Assembly: GCA_001724265.1 (NCBI GenBank)
Contig: MEDY01000288.1
Span: 1-53,428, forward strand
Source of the DNA: Rhizaria sp. SCN 62-66
Taxonomy: Eukaryota; Rhizaria, unplaced
Direction: 5' to 3'
Length of the DNA: 53,428 nt
Shown here: positions 30,660-40,500 of the stretch, in pieces
Position numbering within the stretch: position 1 is the stretch's first letter
How the letters are laid out: every line of letters begins with the position of its first letter
Made by a program: the position numbers and the translations under genes
Notes under the pieces: generated by a model
Told to the model about the DNA's origin: nothing
Databases searched by the model: none
What the model saw: the letters and a program-made list of their open reading frames with translations, nothing else

Positions 30660-31747
30660 GCGCCGAGCGCGAGCGTCCATGTGATTGTGTAACTGTGGAT
30701 TGTGACTATAAGCAGCGAAGGTTGAGGCGTCACAGTGTTATCACACAGGCCATATCACTGATCAGTGACTCGCAGTTTAAACTGGCGCGATACCAAGCAA
30801 GATCTTACTTATTCTCTATTATATAGCAATATACGTGTAGCCACGTGCATAACACTTCTTATTCACGAGAGCCGCAAGCTTTTGAATCGAAGCTACTTAT
30901 AGCAATAAACCTTCACACTCCGAGTATAATAACAAGATGACAACAGTTACGAACAAAGAGTGAAGATAGCGTTCAAATGTTGTGTGATTGTTGTTTTCAA
31001 ACAGTGTATTAGTCTCAATATTCATACCCGGAAACTCGTTCTCGACTAGTGTCAACGTTTGCAGCGCCGGAACAGTTCAAACGTTAGTCGGGGAAGGTCC
31101 AACCGTCCCCGTCGCGACTGCAGCAGCACAGCACGGCAACGCTAGCCCTGCCGCCGCTGCGGTCGCGACAGCACAGAGAGAGAGAGAGATAGCGCGTAGC
31201 AGACAGAGAGAGATTAAGCAAAAGAATAAACATTGAGACAGCAAGGCCACTGCTCACACTTGCGGCCAAAAGCATTTAACATGTGACTTTGAGCGGTTTG
31301 GCTTCGGTGCGTGCAGCGACAACAGGACAAAGCAAAGCGAAAGCAGATAGAATACATGGACTGAAACTCACGATGTGTTTAGTTTGTTGTTCAAGCAGGA
31401 GTAACAGCGACACAGCTCTTGCTTTGCGCGGGGAGTAACAAATGTGGTGTGATGGTTGTTATGATTCATTTGTCAGGGTTATAATCATGTTTAGTTTTGT
31501 TGGTATTGAGTGTGTAACATGTGAAGAGAGCGCTGCTAATACACGCGTGCTTGTGTTTCAAGCAGCAGTCGTCACAGCACTCCTCTGCATCGTCAGCGCA
31601 CACTTAGTCCATGATTCAGTTGTTGTGACTAAGGGATAGTACTTAGTTCGGATGCTGTGAAGAAGCGTTGGCGTCGACGCCTGTGACAGCGCCAGCGCCA
31701 GCAGCGGCTGTAAGAGCAAGAGCGGTACGTGTGATGGTGACGCACGC
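30660..31747. other. Convergent intergenic region, no gene seen
   Basis: It lies between the 3' ends of chorismate synthase and H2A.Z. It contains an AATAAA at about 30903 that could serve chorismate synthase and an (AG)7 tract. Open frames here are short and AT-driven. No tRNA or snRNA was recognised. Confidence 0.5.
31175..31188 (+). repeat. (AG)7 microsatellite
   Basis: Simple dinucleotide repeat in the intergenic region downstream of chorismate synthase. Confidence 0.8.
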
Positions 31748-32641
31748 TTACATGCTGCCGGGGATGACGCCGGCGCCGCCGGGGAGGAGGCCCTTCTTGC
31801 CCTTCTTCTTCTTGGCCGTGAGCGCCTTGTGGATGTAGGGGATAACACCACCACCGGCGATGGTGGCCTGGATGAGCGAGTCGAGCTCCTCATCACCACG
31901 GATGGCGAGCTGGAGGTGACGGGGCGTGATACGCTTCACCTTGAGGTCGCGCGAGGCGTTGCCGGCGAGCTCCATCACCTCAGCGCACAGGTACTCGAGG
32001 ATCGCGGCGGCGTACACGGCAGCAGTCGCACCGACACGGTTGTTGGCGTGAACGCGGGACTTGAGGAAACGGTGGATACGACCGACGGGGAACTGGAGAC
32101 CAGCGCGCACGGAGCGGGAGACGGGCTTGGTCTTGCCGCCCTTGGCCTTGCCCTTGCCACCCTTGGACTTACCGCCCTTAGCCTTACCCTTACCACCACC
32201 AGTAGAAGACTAGGGAAATGCAAGAAAGATAAAAGAAGCGGGCACGTCAGGACAAAAAAAAATGAAAGAGTTTCAGGGACAGGAAGTGAGGCAAAAAGGG
32301 GCGGGAAAGGAAAAAGGGGGAGGTGAGAGAGGGAGGGAGGCGGTTGAATGACAAAAATCAGCAAACACGTGAAAGATTCCATTAAAAGAGTAAATCGCCT
32401 CTGTAGCGGATAAGTAGCATCAGGATCTACTTAGGATTTTAATTGTGTTTCAAAAACAGGGCAGCAATGCAGCCGTTACTGAGTTGCAAGCATCCGGGGG
32501 GAGACGTGATGCCACACAGGTGTTTGGCGCCTTTTCTCCTCAAACGCTAACGGCGTGCATCCTGTGCACCAATTCAAAACTTAAATTACAGAAATACTCA
32601 CAACACCAAATTCGCAACAGCGGACCAGAAACACGTACCAT
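31748..32641 (-). CDS. H2AZ: Histone H2A.Z variant (2 exons, 154 aa)
   Basis: Nucleosome core variant typically placed at promoters. Exon 2 (32209-31748, TAA) encodes everything but the initiator Met. Exon 1 supplies only ATG (32641-32639), followed immediately by GTACGT; the 429-base intron ends in CTAG. H2A.Z rather than canonical H2A is shown by [40 protein letters not shown] and [20 protein letters not shown] (canonical H2A has NKLLGGVTIAQGGVLPNI there). The N-terminal tail is long and built from [23 protein letters not shown] repeats, offering many acetylatable Lys. The C-terminus is extended by [17 protein letters not shown]. Human H2A.Z has 128 residues. No partner histone gene lies nearby, in keeping with a replication-independent variant rather than a histone cluster. 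Confidence 0.95.
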
Positions 32642-33233
32642 TCTTCAGTGATTTCAAGAGAAATTGACAAAGTTCGAAGAAATCTCGAACGTGGTCTCGT
32701 CAGGGTCGCTCGGAGTCCCACGGTCGGCACGGGCGGCTTCACTTCAAACACAGTGCAAAACCTTCTTAGGAAGCCTCTCATAGCCGAATTCGGTCGCTAA
32801 ACAAAAGCGGATTTGAAAATGAACAAGGCGATCTTACTAATAAAAGAAAAATGTATCTGATAAAAGTAGTCATGCTTCACTTTAGAACATATCTGACCGC
32901 TTGTGGCCTCCACAATGCCCCCTTCGACTCCTTGCAAGAGCACTCCTTTGAGTACAAAAGCACTGCATATCCCTGTCTACGCGTGGTGAATCACAAAATG
33001 CTCTGCAATAATAAGCGCACCCTTCCAAATAGAAAACTACTTTGTACAAATTTTCACTGAAATTCCAGCAATGAATGCCGTCTATCCCAAACAAAGGAAA
33101 AGATACGAGAAGATACGAGAAGTGATTTCAAGAAGTGATTTCATTCAAGTAGGCTGCACTGCTTGTCATGTCACTGTCACACCACACACCACAGCACAGC
33201 ACTCATGCACGCATGTGTGCAGCACGCACGCAC
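32642..33233. other. Intergenic: H2A.Z upstream region and APEH 3' flank
   Basis: AT-rich. Both flanking genes are on the minus strand, so the H2A.Z promoter should lie here. The only structure seen is the pair of short tandem duplications at 33101-33143. Confidence 0.5.
33101..33143 (+). repeat. Two adjacent short tandem duplications
   Basis: AGATACGAGA occurs twice in tandem at 33101-33120 and is followed directly by two copies of GAAGTGATTTCA. No function is evident. Confidence 0.7.
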
Positions 33234-36200
33234 TCACCGCGTGGTAGCGGCGCCGAACTGCGCGAACCAGAGCGCGGCACTAACCATGCTGTCTGCGTGG
33301 ATGAGCGGCTTGTCGTTGAGCCCGTGCTGCGCGCCCTGGTACACGACTAGCCGCGACGGCACGCCCTTGGCCTGCAGCAGCTTGAACAGGTCCACGCTCT
33401 GCTCGGGCGGCACGCGCCGGTCGCTCGTCCCCACGGCCAGCATTGTGGGCGTGACGTAGGCGGCGGCGTGGGCCAGCGGCGACACCTCCCAGAGCCGCTG
33501 GATATCCGGCGCCGTGAGCGTGTAGCGCGGGTCGAAGCGCACGCCGCCCTCAGTGAAGCACCAATCCATGATGTCCGAGGTGGTGACGGTGTAGGTCAGA
33601 TTGATCACGGCGTTGCGCGCCACCACGGCCGCAAACTTGCCCGGGAACTGGCCCGCCAAGTGGGTGACTAAGTACCCGCCGTGCGAGCCACCGAACAGGA
33701 ACACCGGCAGAGAGCGCGCCTTACTGCTGCTGCCGCTGCTGTCGTTGTTCTGCTGCTGCTGCAGGAGCGTAGCGTCGAGGTAGTCGCACGCGCTATCATA
33801 GGCGGCCACGCAGTCGTCGACGTCGACCTCCCCGCACGCACCAGGCAGCGCGGTGAGGCTGTCCTGGCCGAAGCCGACCGAGCCGCGGAAGTTAGGCCGC
33901 ACCACGGCCAGCCCCAGCGCGGCGAGGAACGTGGTCGCGAAGTCGTACCCCGTGGTGAAGGCGGAGTGGGGCCCACCGTGGGGGAATAGCACGATGCCGC
34001 GGCACGGCGGAGCGCTAGCGCTTACACTCTCAGTCTTCTCAGTCTTCGAGTTACTGCCTCCGTTGAGAGTGGCGGCGGCGGCGGCGAAGCGGCCCGGGTG
34101 GACCGAGAGCAGGGCCTCGAAGTGCGGCTGCGCGTCGTCGCCCGCCGCGGCCGCGGTCGCCGCCGTCACAGCGCCGACGACGCCCGGGTACGCGCGGTTG
34201 CACGCGTGCTTGTGCGGCACCTGCAGCGTGACACTGGCGGTCGCGGCCACCACGGCGGCCCACGCCTCGGTGTCGGGCACGGCCACGCGCGGCGGCGCGC
34301 CGGCGAGGTGTGCGGCCACGGCGGCCGCCACCGGCAGCGGGCGCGACAGAGACGGCGAGTAGAAGACACTACTACTGCTGCTGTTGCTATCAGATAGCGC
34401 GGCAACGGTGGGGGCGAGCGCGGCCGTCTCGCTGAGGCCGCCCTCTGCGACGGCCAAGGCGGCGGCCTCGAGGCTGCTCACGGTCACGCGCTCCCAGCGC
34501 GCGCCCGCGGCGACGAGCGCGCCCATGGTCACCTCGACGTGCGGCACGCTCGTCGCCGCGGCGTCGGCGCCGTTGGTCACCACGGAACCCACGGGACATG
34601 TGTAGTACCCTTCAGCGTCAGCGCCGGACACGGAGACAGACCCGGAGGCAGAGGCAGCGGCAGCGGCAGCGGCCTTGTCGGTGGCGCTGCGGAGCTGGGC
34701 AGCGGTGAGGGTGAGGCGGAACAGCACAGGGGTCCGGTGCGGCAGCGACAGGGACAGCAGCAGCGACGCGACGTTCGAGCTAGAACTCGAGCTAGAGCTC
34801 GCAGGGGCGTCGTTCGTGGTGGCGGGGATGACGTCGCACACGGTCACGGACGGGGCGCTCTCGGCGGCGACGAAACTCGCGCTGCCCCGGGTGTTGAGCT
34901 GGGAGCGCAGCGCCGCGTCAGTGACCGTGAACCCGGCCGGCAGCGACGCCGCGTCGAAGCTCAGCCGCGTCATCCTCGCCCTGGGAGTCTTGCTCTCGCT
35001 CTTGCTGCCGCCGCACTGCGTGTCGACGAAGATGAGCGTCTGCGCGCTGCGCCACATCGTATCCATAGCGACAACGCCGGGCGCGGCCCACAGCGTCGGC
35101 GACTCCGGGTCCCACGCGCCCGGGTACAGACCGGGGAACTCGCTGTCGCGCAGCGCCACCGGCGCAGGGACCGGGAACGGCGCGGCGGCCGCGGCGGCGG
35201 CGGCCGAGATCGCCGTCGGGATCGGAATCAGCGCGCGCGCAACGCTGGCGTTCACACAGCTGTCGTTGGCCGCTGAGTTGGGGAGGTTTGCGGCGGGCGC
35301 GAGGGCGGGGAACCAGGAGCCGGCCTGCGTGGGCCCGACGGGAGGTGCGGCCACCACCGCGCGCTCGCGCTCACTGGGGGAGGGCAGCAGAGAAGACAGA
35401 GAGCGCGGCCAGTCAATGGCGCAGAGAGCGCTGGTGGTGCAGTGGAACGGCGCGTCGTCGCCCGAGAGCGAGCTCGTCGTGTAAGCCAGGACCGAAAAAT
35501 CGTGCGCGAACGACAGCGCGTTGACTGTGGCGTTGTGGGGGGTCAGGCACACCGCAGTGATGCCCGCGCTGGCCGCAGTCGTCTCCGTCTTGGCAGTCGC
35601 ACTCGCGTCGGTGTTGCCGTCCTTTTTGCTGCTGCTCGCGGGCTTGAGCGCGAGCGCCGCGATGTGGCCGACAGGGGGCACGGGCACGAAGTACGCCTGG
35701 CTGGGACGCGAGTTGTAGTAGATGAGGCCGAAGCGGCGCGGCGTCACCGGGTAGCCGATGAAAGTCAAGCCGCGCGCCACAGCCTCAGTACCAGTCGCAG
35801 TCGCGGTCTGCTCACTGTCACTGCTCCCGGGAGCAGAGTTGGGGTAGGTCCAGACGGGGTTGGCGGCCGACAGTAACGAGGCGGGGGGCACGCCGGGAAC
35901 CTTAACCACGCAGCGGGCGGCGATGTCGACCATGTAGAGCGCGGGCGAGACGATCGTGGTGAGCTGCTCGCCCCAGTCTGCGCAGTAGTCGCTGCCGGTG
36001 CCCGCAAGCGCGTCCGCCTCGGCCTCGGCCATCGCAGTCGCTGCGGAGCCGGAGTCCTTGCCGTCGCCGCTACCGTTACCGTTGCCGTCGGCGGCGCTGG
36101 CGGCGAGGTGCGCGGGCGCGGGCTTGGCCTCGGGCCCGTGGCCGACGCCGTCGAAGAGCGAGCGGCGCGCGGGCGGGTGCGGCTCGGCGGCGTAGGCCAC

Positions 36201-37265
36201 TGCGTCCTCCTCCTTGGACCACACGAGCCCGCCGAAGGGGACGCCTGCGTACACGCGCCCGTGCGCCGCGTCAAGTGGGATGGAGCAGAGCACGCCGCGG
36301 CGCGTGAGGACGTCGAGCCAGTACGCGCGGTTGCCCGCGGGCGCGAGGTTCGGGCCTGGCGGCGCGGGGGCCGGCGCGGCGCCGCCGGGGGCCAACGCGG
36401 ACCGCTTCTCCGAAGTGCGAATCACGGCGAGAAGGCGGCCCGAAGGGGACGGCGTGGAGGAGACCACGCCCGCGGCGGTGACCTCGGTCGGGTACGACAG
36501 CGGCTCGAATGTGGGGACGGTGAGATCGCCAGCTACAGAGTTGGGGTCGAAGATGTGGGTCTGCGTCCACTTGCGGAAGGTGTCGACAGCGAGGTCGCGC
36601 TGCGAGAGAGCAGTGGTAACGCGGTCGCGCGACTGCGGGGAGGTGAACAAGGCCGAGGCGAGCACGGGGAAGCTCGCGAAGTCGCGGTAGAAAGAAGCGA
36701 TCTGCTTCTTGTAGCTCAGCGGCAGCGGCGCGGGGGGCGCCGAGGGACGCGCAGCGGCGGCCGCAGCGGCGGAGGCGGCCGCCGGAGAACCAATGGTCGA
36801 GGAGTACATCACGGAAGCGGGCGAAGACGCGGTGGCAAAGTCACGGCGGCTAAAGAGGCTCGCTTTGTGAGCTACCAAGATAGCAGTCGAGGAGTTGTGT
36901 GGCAGAGCGGTGGCAAAGCAACGCGAGGAGATAAGAGAGCGTGATGAGGATGTGGAACAAAAAGAGATAGAACGGCGAGTGCCTGTGAAAAAACTCTGAG
37001 CGACGGTTGTGCTGCTCTGTGCGTCTTGATAGCAAGGTGCAACCACAAAGGACGACGAAGAGAACGAATACGATGACGAAGCAACAGACTCACGGCCACT
37101 AGAGCAAGCAGAATGCTTGGTAGCAGGGCTCAAAGAGAACTGTAGAGTCGTAAGCCTTGTGCAAAGACGTGTCGTCGCGAGAGCGCTTTGCGTGGAGGTG
37201 TTAACTAGGGTGGGAAAGCGACGAGAGTAGGCGACGAGGACAGAGCCAAGGGGCCGACGAAGCAT
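33234..37265 (-). CDS. APEH: Acylaminoacyl-peptidase-like S9 serine peptidase with mitochondrial-type N-terminus (1343 aa)
   Basis: Family enzymes release N-acylated amino acids from short peptides. A single frame runs from ATG 37265 to TGA 33234. The C-terminal hydrolase domain has the nucleophile Ser1194 in FLFGGSHGGYLVTH, Asp1282 in GTSDRRVPPEQS and His1314 in GAQHGLN. VARNAVINLTYTV and DIMDWCFTEGG match the acylaminoacyl-peptidase subgroup of S9 rather than DPP4 or POP. The N-terminal half is a predicted beta-propeller with Ala/Ser insertions, making it nearly twice the human 732 residues. The first about 130 residues are rich in Arg, Ser and Thr and nearly free of acids (MLRRPLGSVLVAYSRRFPTL), a typical mitochondrial presequence, whereas animal APEH is cytosolic. 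It shares a 329-base divergent intergenic region with mitochondrial IF2. Catalytic residues are seen; targeting is inferred. Confidence 0.9.
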   Translation of the reverse strand: MLRRPLGSVLVAYSRRFPTLVNTSTQSALATTRLCTRLTTLQFSLSPATKHSACSSGRESVASSSYSFSSSSFVVAPCYQDAQSSTTVAQSFFTGTRRSISFCSTSSSRSLISSRCFATALPHNSSTAILVAHKASLFSRRDFATASSPASVMYSSTIGSPAAASAAAAAAARPSAPPAPLPLSYKKQIASFYRDFASFPVLASALFTSPQSRDRVTTALSQRDLAVDTFRKWTQTHIFDPNSVAGDLTVPTFEPLSYPTEVTAAGVVSSTPSPSGRLLAVIRTSEKRSALAPGGAAPAPAPPGPNLAPAGNRAYWLDVLTRRGVLCSIPLDAAHGRVYAGVPFGGLVWSKEEDAVAYAAEPHPPARRSLFDGVGHGPEAKPAPAHLAASAADGNGNGSGDGKDSGSAATAMAEAEADALAGTGSDYCADWGEQLTTIVSPALYMVDIAARCVVKVPGVPPASLLSAANPVWTYPNSAPGSSDSEQTATATGTEAVARGLTFIGYPVTPRRFGLIYYNSRPSQAYFVPVPPVGHIAALALKPASSSKKDGNTDASATAKTETTAASAGITAVCLTPHNATVNALSFAHDFSVLAYTTSSLSGDDAPFHCTTSALCAIDWPRSLSSLLPSPSERERAVVAAPPVGPTQAGSWFPALAPAANLPNSAANDSCVNASVARALIPIPTAISAAAAAAAAPFPVPAPVALRDSEFPGLYPGAWDPESPTLWAAPGVVAMDTMWRSAQTLIFVDTQCGGSKSESKTPRARMTRLSFDAASLPAGFTVTDAALRSQLNTRGSASFVAAESAPSVTVCDVIPATTNDAPASSSSSSSSNVASLLLSLSLPHRTPVLFRLTLTAAQLRSATDKAAAAAAASASGSVSVSGADAEGYYTCPVGSVVTNGADAAATSVPHVEVTMGALVAAGARWERVTVSSLEAAALAVAEGGLSETAALAPTVAALSDSNSSSSSVFYSPSLSRPLPVAAAVAAHLAGAPPRVAVPDTEAWAAVVAATASVTLQVPHKHACNRAYPGVVGAVTAATAAAAGDDAQPHFEALLSVHPGRFAAAAATLNGGSNSKTEKTESVSASAPPCRGIVLFPHGGPHSAFTTGYDFATTFLAALGLAVVRPNFRGSVGFGQDSLTALPGACGEVDVDDCVAAYDSACDYLDATLLQQQQNNDSSGSSSKARSLPVFLFGGSHGGYLVTHLAGQFPGKFAAVVARNAVINLTYTVTTSDIMDWCFTEGGVRFDPRYTLTAPDIQRLWEVSPLAHAAAYVTPTMLAVGTSDRRVPPEQSVDLFKLLQAKGVPSRLVVYQGAQHGLNDKPLIHADSMVSAALWFAQFGAATTR

Positions 37266-37594
37266 CAGATATCCGCCTCACACACGCGCGCAGGGCTGAA
37301 TCAGATAACAGACAATGAAGTACAAGCAAATGTTCAATACGATAGAATGGCTTGATATTGTGAGAACGGTGTTTATGATTGTGAAATAGCGAGGCAAACC
37401 GAACTCAACCTGCTTGCTCGGCGCCGACCAGTCGCCGCTCGAGCAGCGACTGGGTCGGTCATGTTGCGTCACAAAAAACAGTACGCCGTGATGCATATAC
37501 AACGTCAACGCCTTGTAGTTTAACAATATAATACTTTGCAGACAGTTTCTCACTTGTTTCCTTTTTTTTTATTGCTCATGACCTCGTCGCAGCT
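37266..37594. promoter_or_regulatory. Short divergent promoter between APEH and mtIF2, with a possible 5' UTR intron
   Basis: Only 329 bases separate the two start codons. GTACGCCGTG at 37481 matches the donor style of this window, and a long pyrimidine tract ends in CGTCGCAG at 37592, two bases before the mtIF2 ATG. This predicts a 112-base 5' UTR intron (37481-37592), leaving about 215 bases for both core promoters. No known promoter motif is recognised. Confidence 0.5.
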
Positions 37595-40500
37595 ATGTTC
37601 CGCAAGCTCGGCGCCGCCGTTCTGCGGAACCCCGGCCCGCGCGCAGCCGCCCACGCTGCCGCCTCTGTCTGCACCGCGCCCGCTTCTGTCGCGAATGCAA
37701 GCGCGCCCACAATGCTCCCCGCTTTACATCCTGCTCTTAGCACTGCGAGCGGCTGCTCCCCCTACAGCACCACTGCCGCAGCAGCCACCTCCAGCAGCCA
37801 CTCTGCAGTCTACCCCAGCTACCCCTCCGCCTCTGTGACCGCAGCCGCGACCGCGACGACTGCGAGTGCCGCTGCAATGAGCCTCGGCGCTGCGCCGGCC
37901 CGCTCCTTCTTTACAACGACCTCTGCAGCTACCCTCGGCCCCCACCGCGCTGCAGCCGGTTTGACTGCCACTGCCACTGCGACTGCAGCAACGGCAGTCT
38001 CTGTCTCGTCCCTGCTCGCGTCGCCGCCTCGCTCCGCCGTTGTCTCCGTGCCGTCTCGCGGCTACGGCGACGACTACACGACCCGCGAGCGCCGCCGTCT
38101 CCGCGCGCAGAAGAGCGGCGCGCTCATCTCGATTCCCGCGTACGTGACGGCGCGCGACCTCGCGTTCCGGCTTCACATCACGCTGATGCAGCTGCATAAG
38201 GCGGGCGCCGCGCTCTACCCCTGGTGGCCGCGCGCCAGCGAGCGCCAGCTCAAGAAGGACGGCTTTTCCATGCTTAAGGACCTCATCCTGCGCTTCGACG
38301 AGTGCGCAGAGTTCACCCGGCGGCTGGGATACAAGGCCGTGTACGAGCACACGGGGATCTGGCGCATCCGCAACGAGCATTACCAGGCGCTGCTGCGCGG
38401 CCGCCGGCCCGTCTCGGCCGCCCGCAGCGGCGCGCGCGGCGAGCAGCTCTCCTCGCGCGGGGCCGGCGCAGCCGCGGTTGCCGAGGAGGAGCGCCCGGTG
38501 CGGATCCAGCCTAAGCAGCCCGTGGTGTGCATCGTGGGTCACGTGGACCACGGCAAGACGACGCTGCTCGACACGCTGCGCGGGACCTCGATTGCGGCCG
38601 CCGAGGACGCCGGCATCACGCAGGACCTGTACTCGCACCAGGCGCCGGTCGGCGACGAGATCGTCGCGCTCTGGGGCGCGGGCGCGGACCTCAACTCGCA
38701 GTCGCTCGCGCGGCCGGCCAACACGGACCGACGCGTGGCGGCCGCGATGGACGGCTACAGCGACGCGGGCCTGCTCTCGGTGTACCGCAACGTGACCTTT
38801 CTCGACACCCCCGGCCACGCGTCCTTCTTCGACATGCGCGAAAACGCGGTGCTGTTTTGCGACCTCGTGCTGCTCGTAGTCTCCGCGGTCGACGGCGTGT
38901 GCAACCAAACGCTCGAGTCGATCAGCTACGTCAAGGAGTTCAAAACGCCTGTGCTGGTGGTGCTCACCAAGGTCGATCTGCCTGAGGCCAACGTCAACCG
39001 CGTCGTCAAGCAGCTCAAGGACGCCGGGCTGGCCGTGACGCCCCACAGCGAGGACAAGGCCTGGGCGCGGATCGTGCCCGACCCGGAGGCTGCCGCGGCC
39101 GCCGTCCGCACTAACAACAGCGCCAACGCCAGCGCCAGTGCCGCGAACAGTCCTGCTGCTGCTAAGAAGGGCAAGGGCCGGTCGTCTCTCCTGGGTCCCA
39201 CCGCCTCTAGTTCTAGCAGCAGCAACAGTGCTAACGGTGGCGCTAGCGAGTTGCTGACTGCGGTGCAGACCGTGCCCTACGTCGCCGTCTCGGCCCTCGA
39301 GGGCCTCAACATGGCCTCGCTGCGCGCGTCGCTGCTTAAGACGTTCATGACCGTGCGGCCCTCGTGCGACATCCTTGCGCCGCCCGTCGGACTCGTGCTG
39401 GAAGGCAAGAACGAGAGCGGCGGCCGCGGGCGCGTGCTGCGCGTGCTGCTCTACTCGGGCCTGCTCGAGCGCGGAAACCCCTTTGTGTCGGGCATTCTGC
39501 ACGGCAGCGTGCGTGACATCCGCGCCCACGGCGAGCCCGAGCTCCACTTCAGCAACAACGACCCACACAACACTACTGAGAACCTAGACGACAACTCTGA
39601 AGCCGTGTCGACCGAGACCACTAACGTTGTCGCAGACGCTTACGCGAACGCTGAGGACGCCTTGGCCGCGGCGACAGCCGCCCGCGCCGCGGCCCTGGCG
39701 TCCAAGTCCGCCGTCCCAACTGACCCGCGCGCGGCTGCCCTGCGCGCGGCCGCCGGCGCCGCGCCCCGCGCCGTGCCGGCCAACGTCGTGACCCCGCCGG
39801 CGCGGCTGGACTCGCCCGAGGCCGCTCGCCGCGCCGCGCGGCCCTGGACCCGCTCGCGGCTGGGCACGCAGCTTGCCGTCGGCGTGCCCGGCGTCCCGCT
39901 CGAGGTCACTGGCTGCAGCGTGCTGCCCCACGCCGGCGACGACTTCCGCGTGTGCCTCGACTCTGCGCTGGCGCGGGCCGTGGCCGACGCGCGCCGCCTC
40001 GAGGCCGAGTACGCCGACCAGTCGCGCTTTGCGCTCGGCGGCGCGGTGCCGAAGAAGTGGGTCCCGCCCGGGGAGGGCGACTTCGTGTCGCAGGGCGTCT
40101 GGGAGGACTGGGTCGAGGAGCACCGGCCGCTCTCGCTGCCGTCAGGCGCCGCGGACGCCGCTGCGGGCAGCGCGCAGTCGGGCGACGCCGCGCGCGGCAG
40201 TGTGATGAATCGCGTGATGGTCAAGTCGGGCGCGAGGAACTTCGACTCGGACGACGAAGAGGCGGTGGCGGCGGCCGTTGCTGTGGGCGGCTCCAAGCAC
40301 GCCACACGGGGCACCGGCCGCTCGCTCAACGGCAGCGACAGCGGCAAAGCGGGCTCTAAGGAGCTCAGCACTGACGCGGAGAACGGCAACGACGAGCTCG
40401 ACTACGACGACGACGTCGACGAAGAGTTCGACGCCGAGGCCGAGGCCGACGACGATGTCGGCGCCGAGGACGAGGAAGACGGCAGCGACGGTGGCTACTC

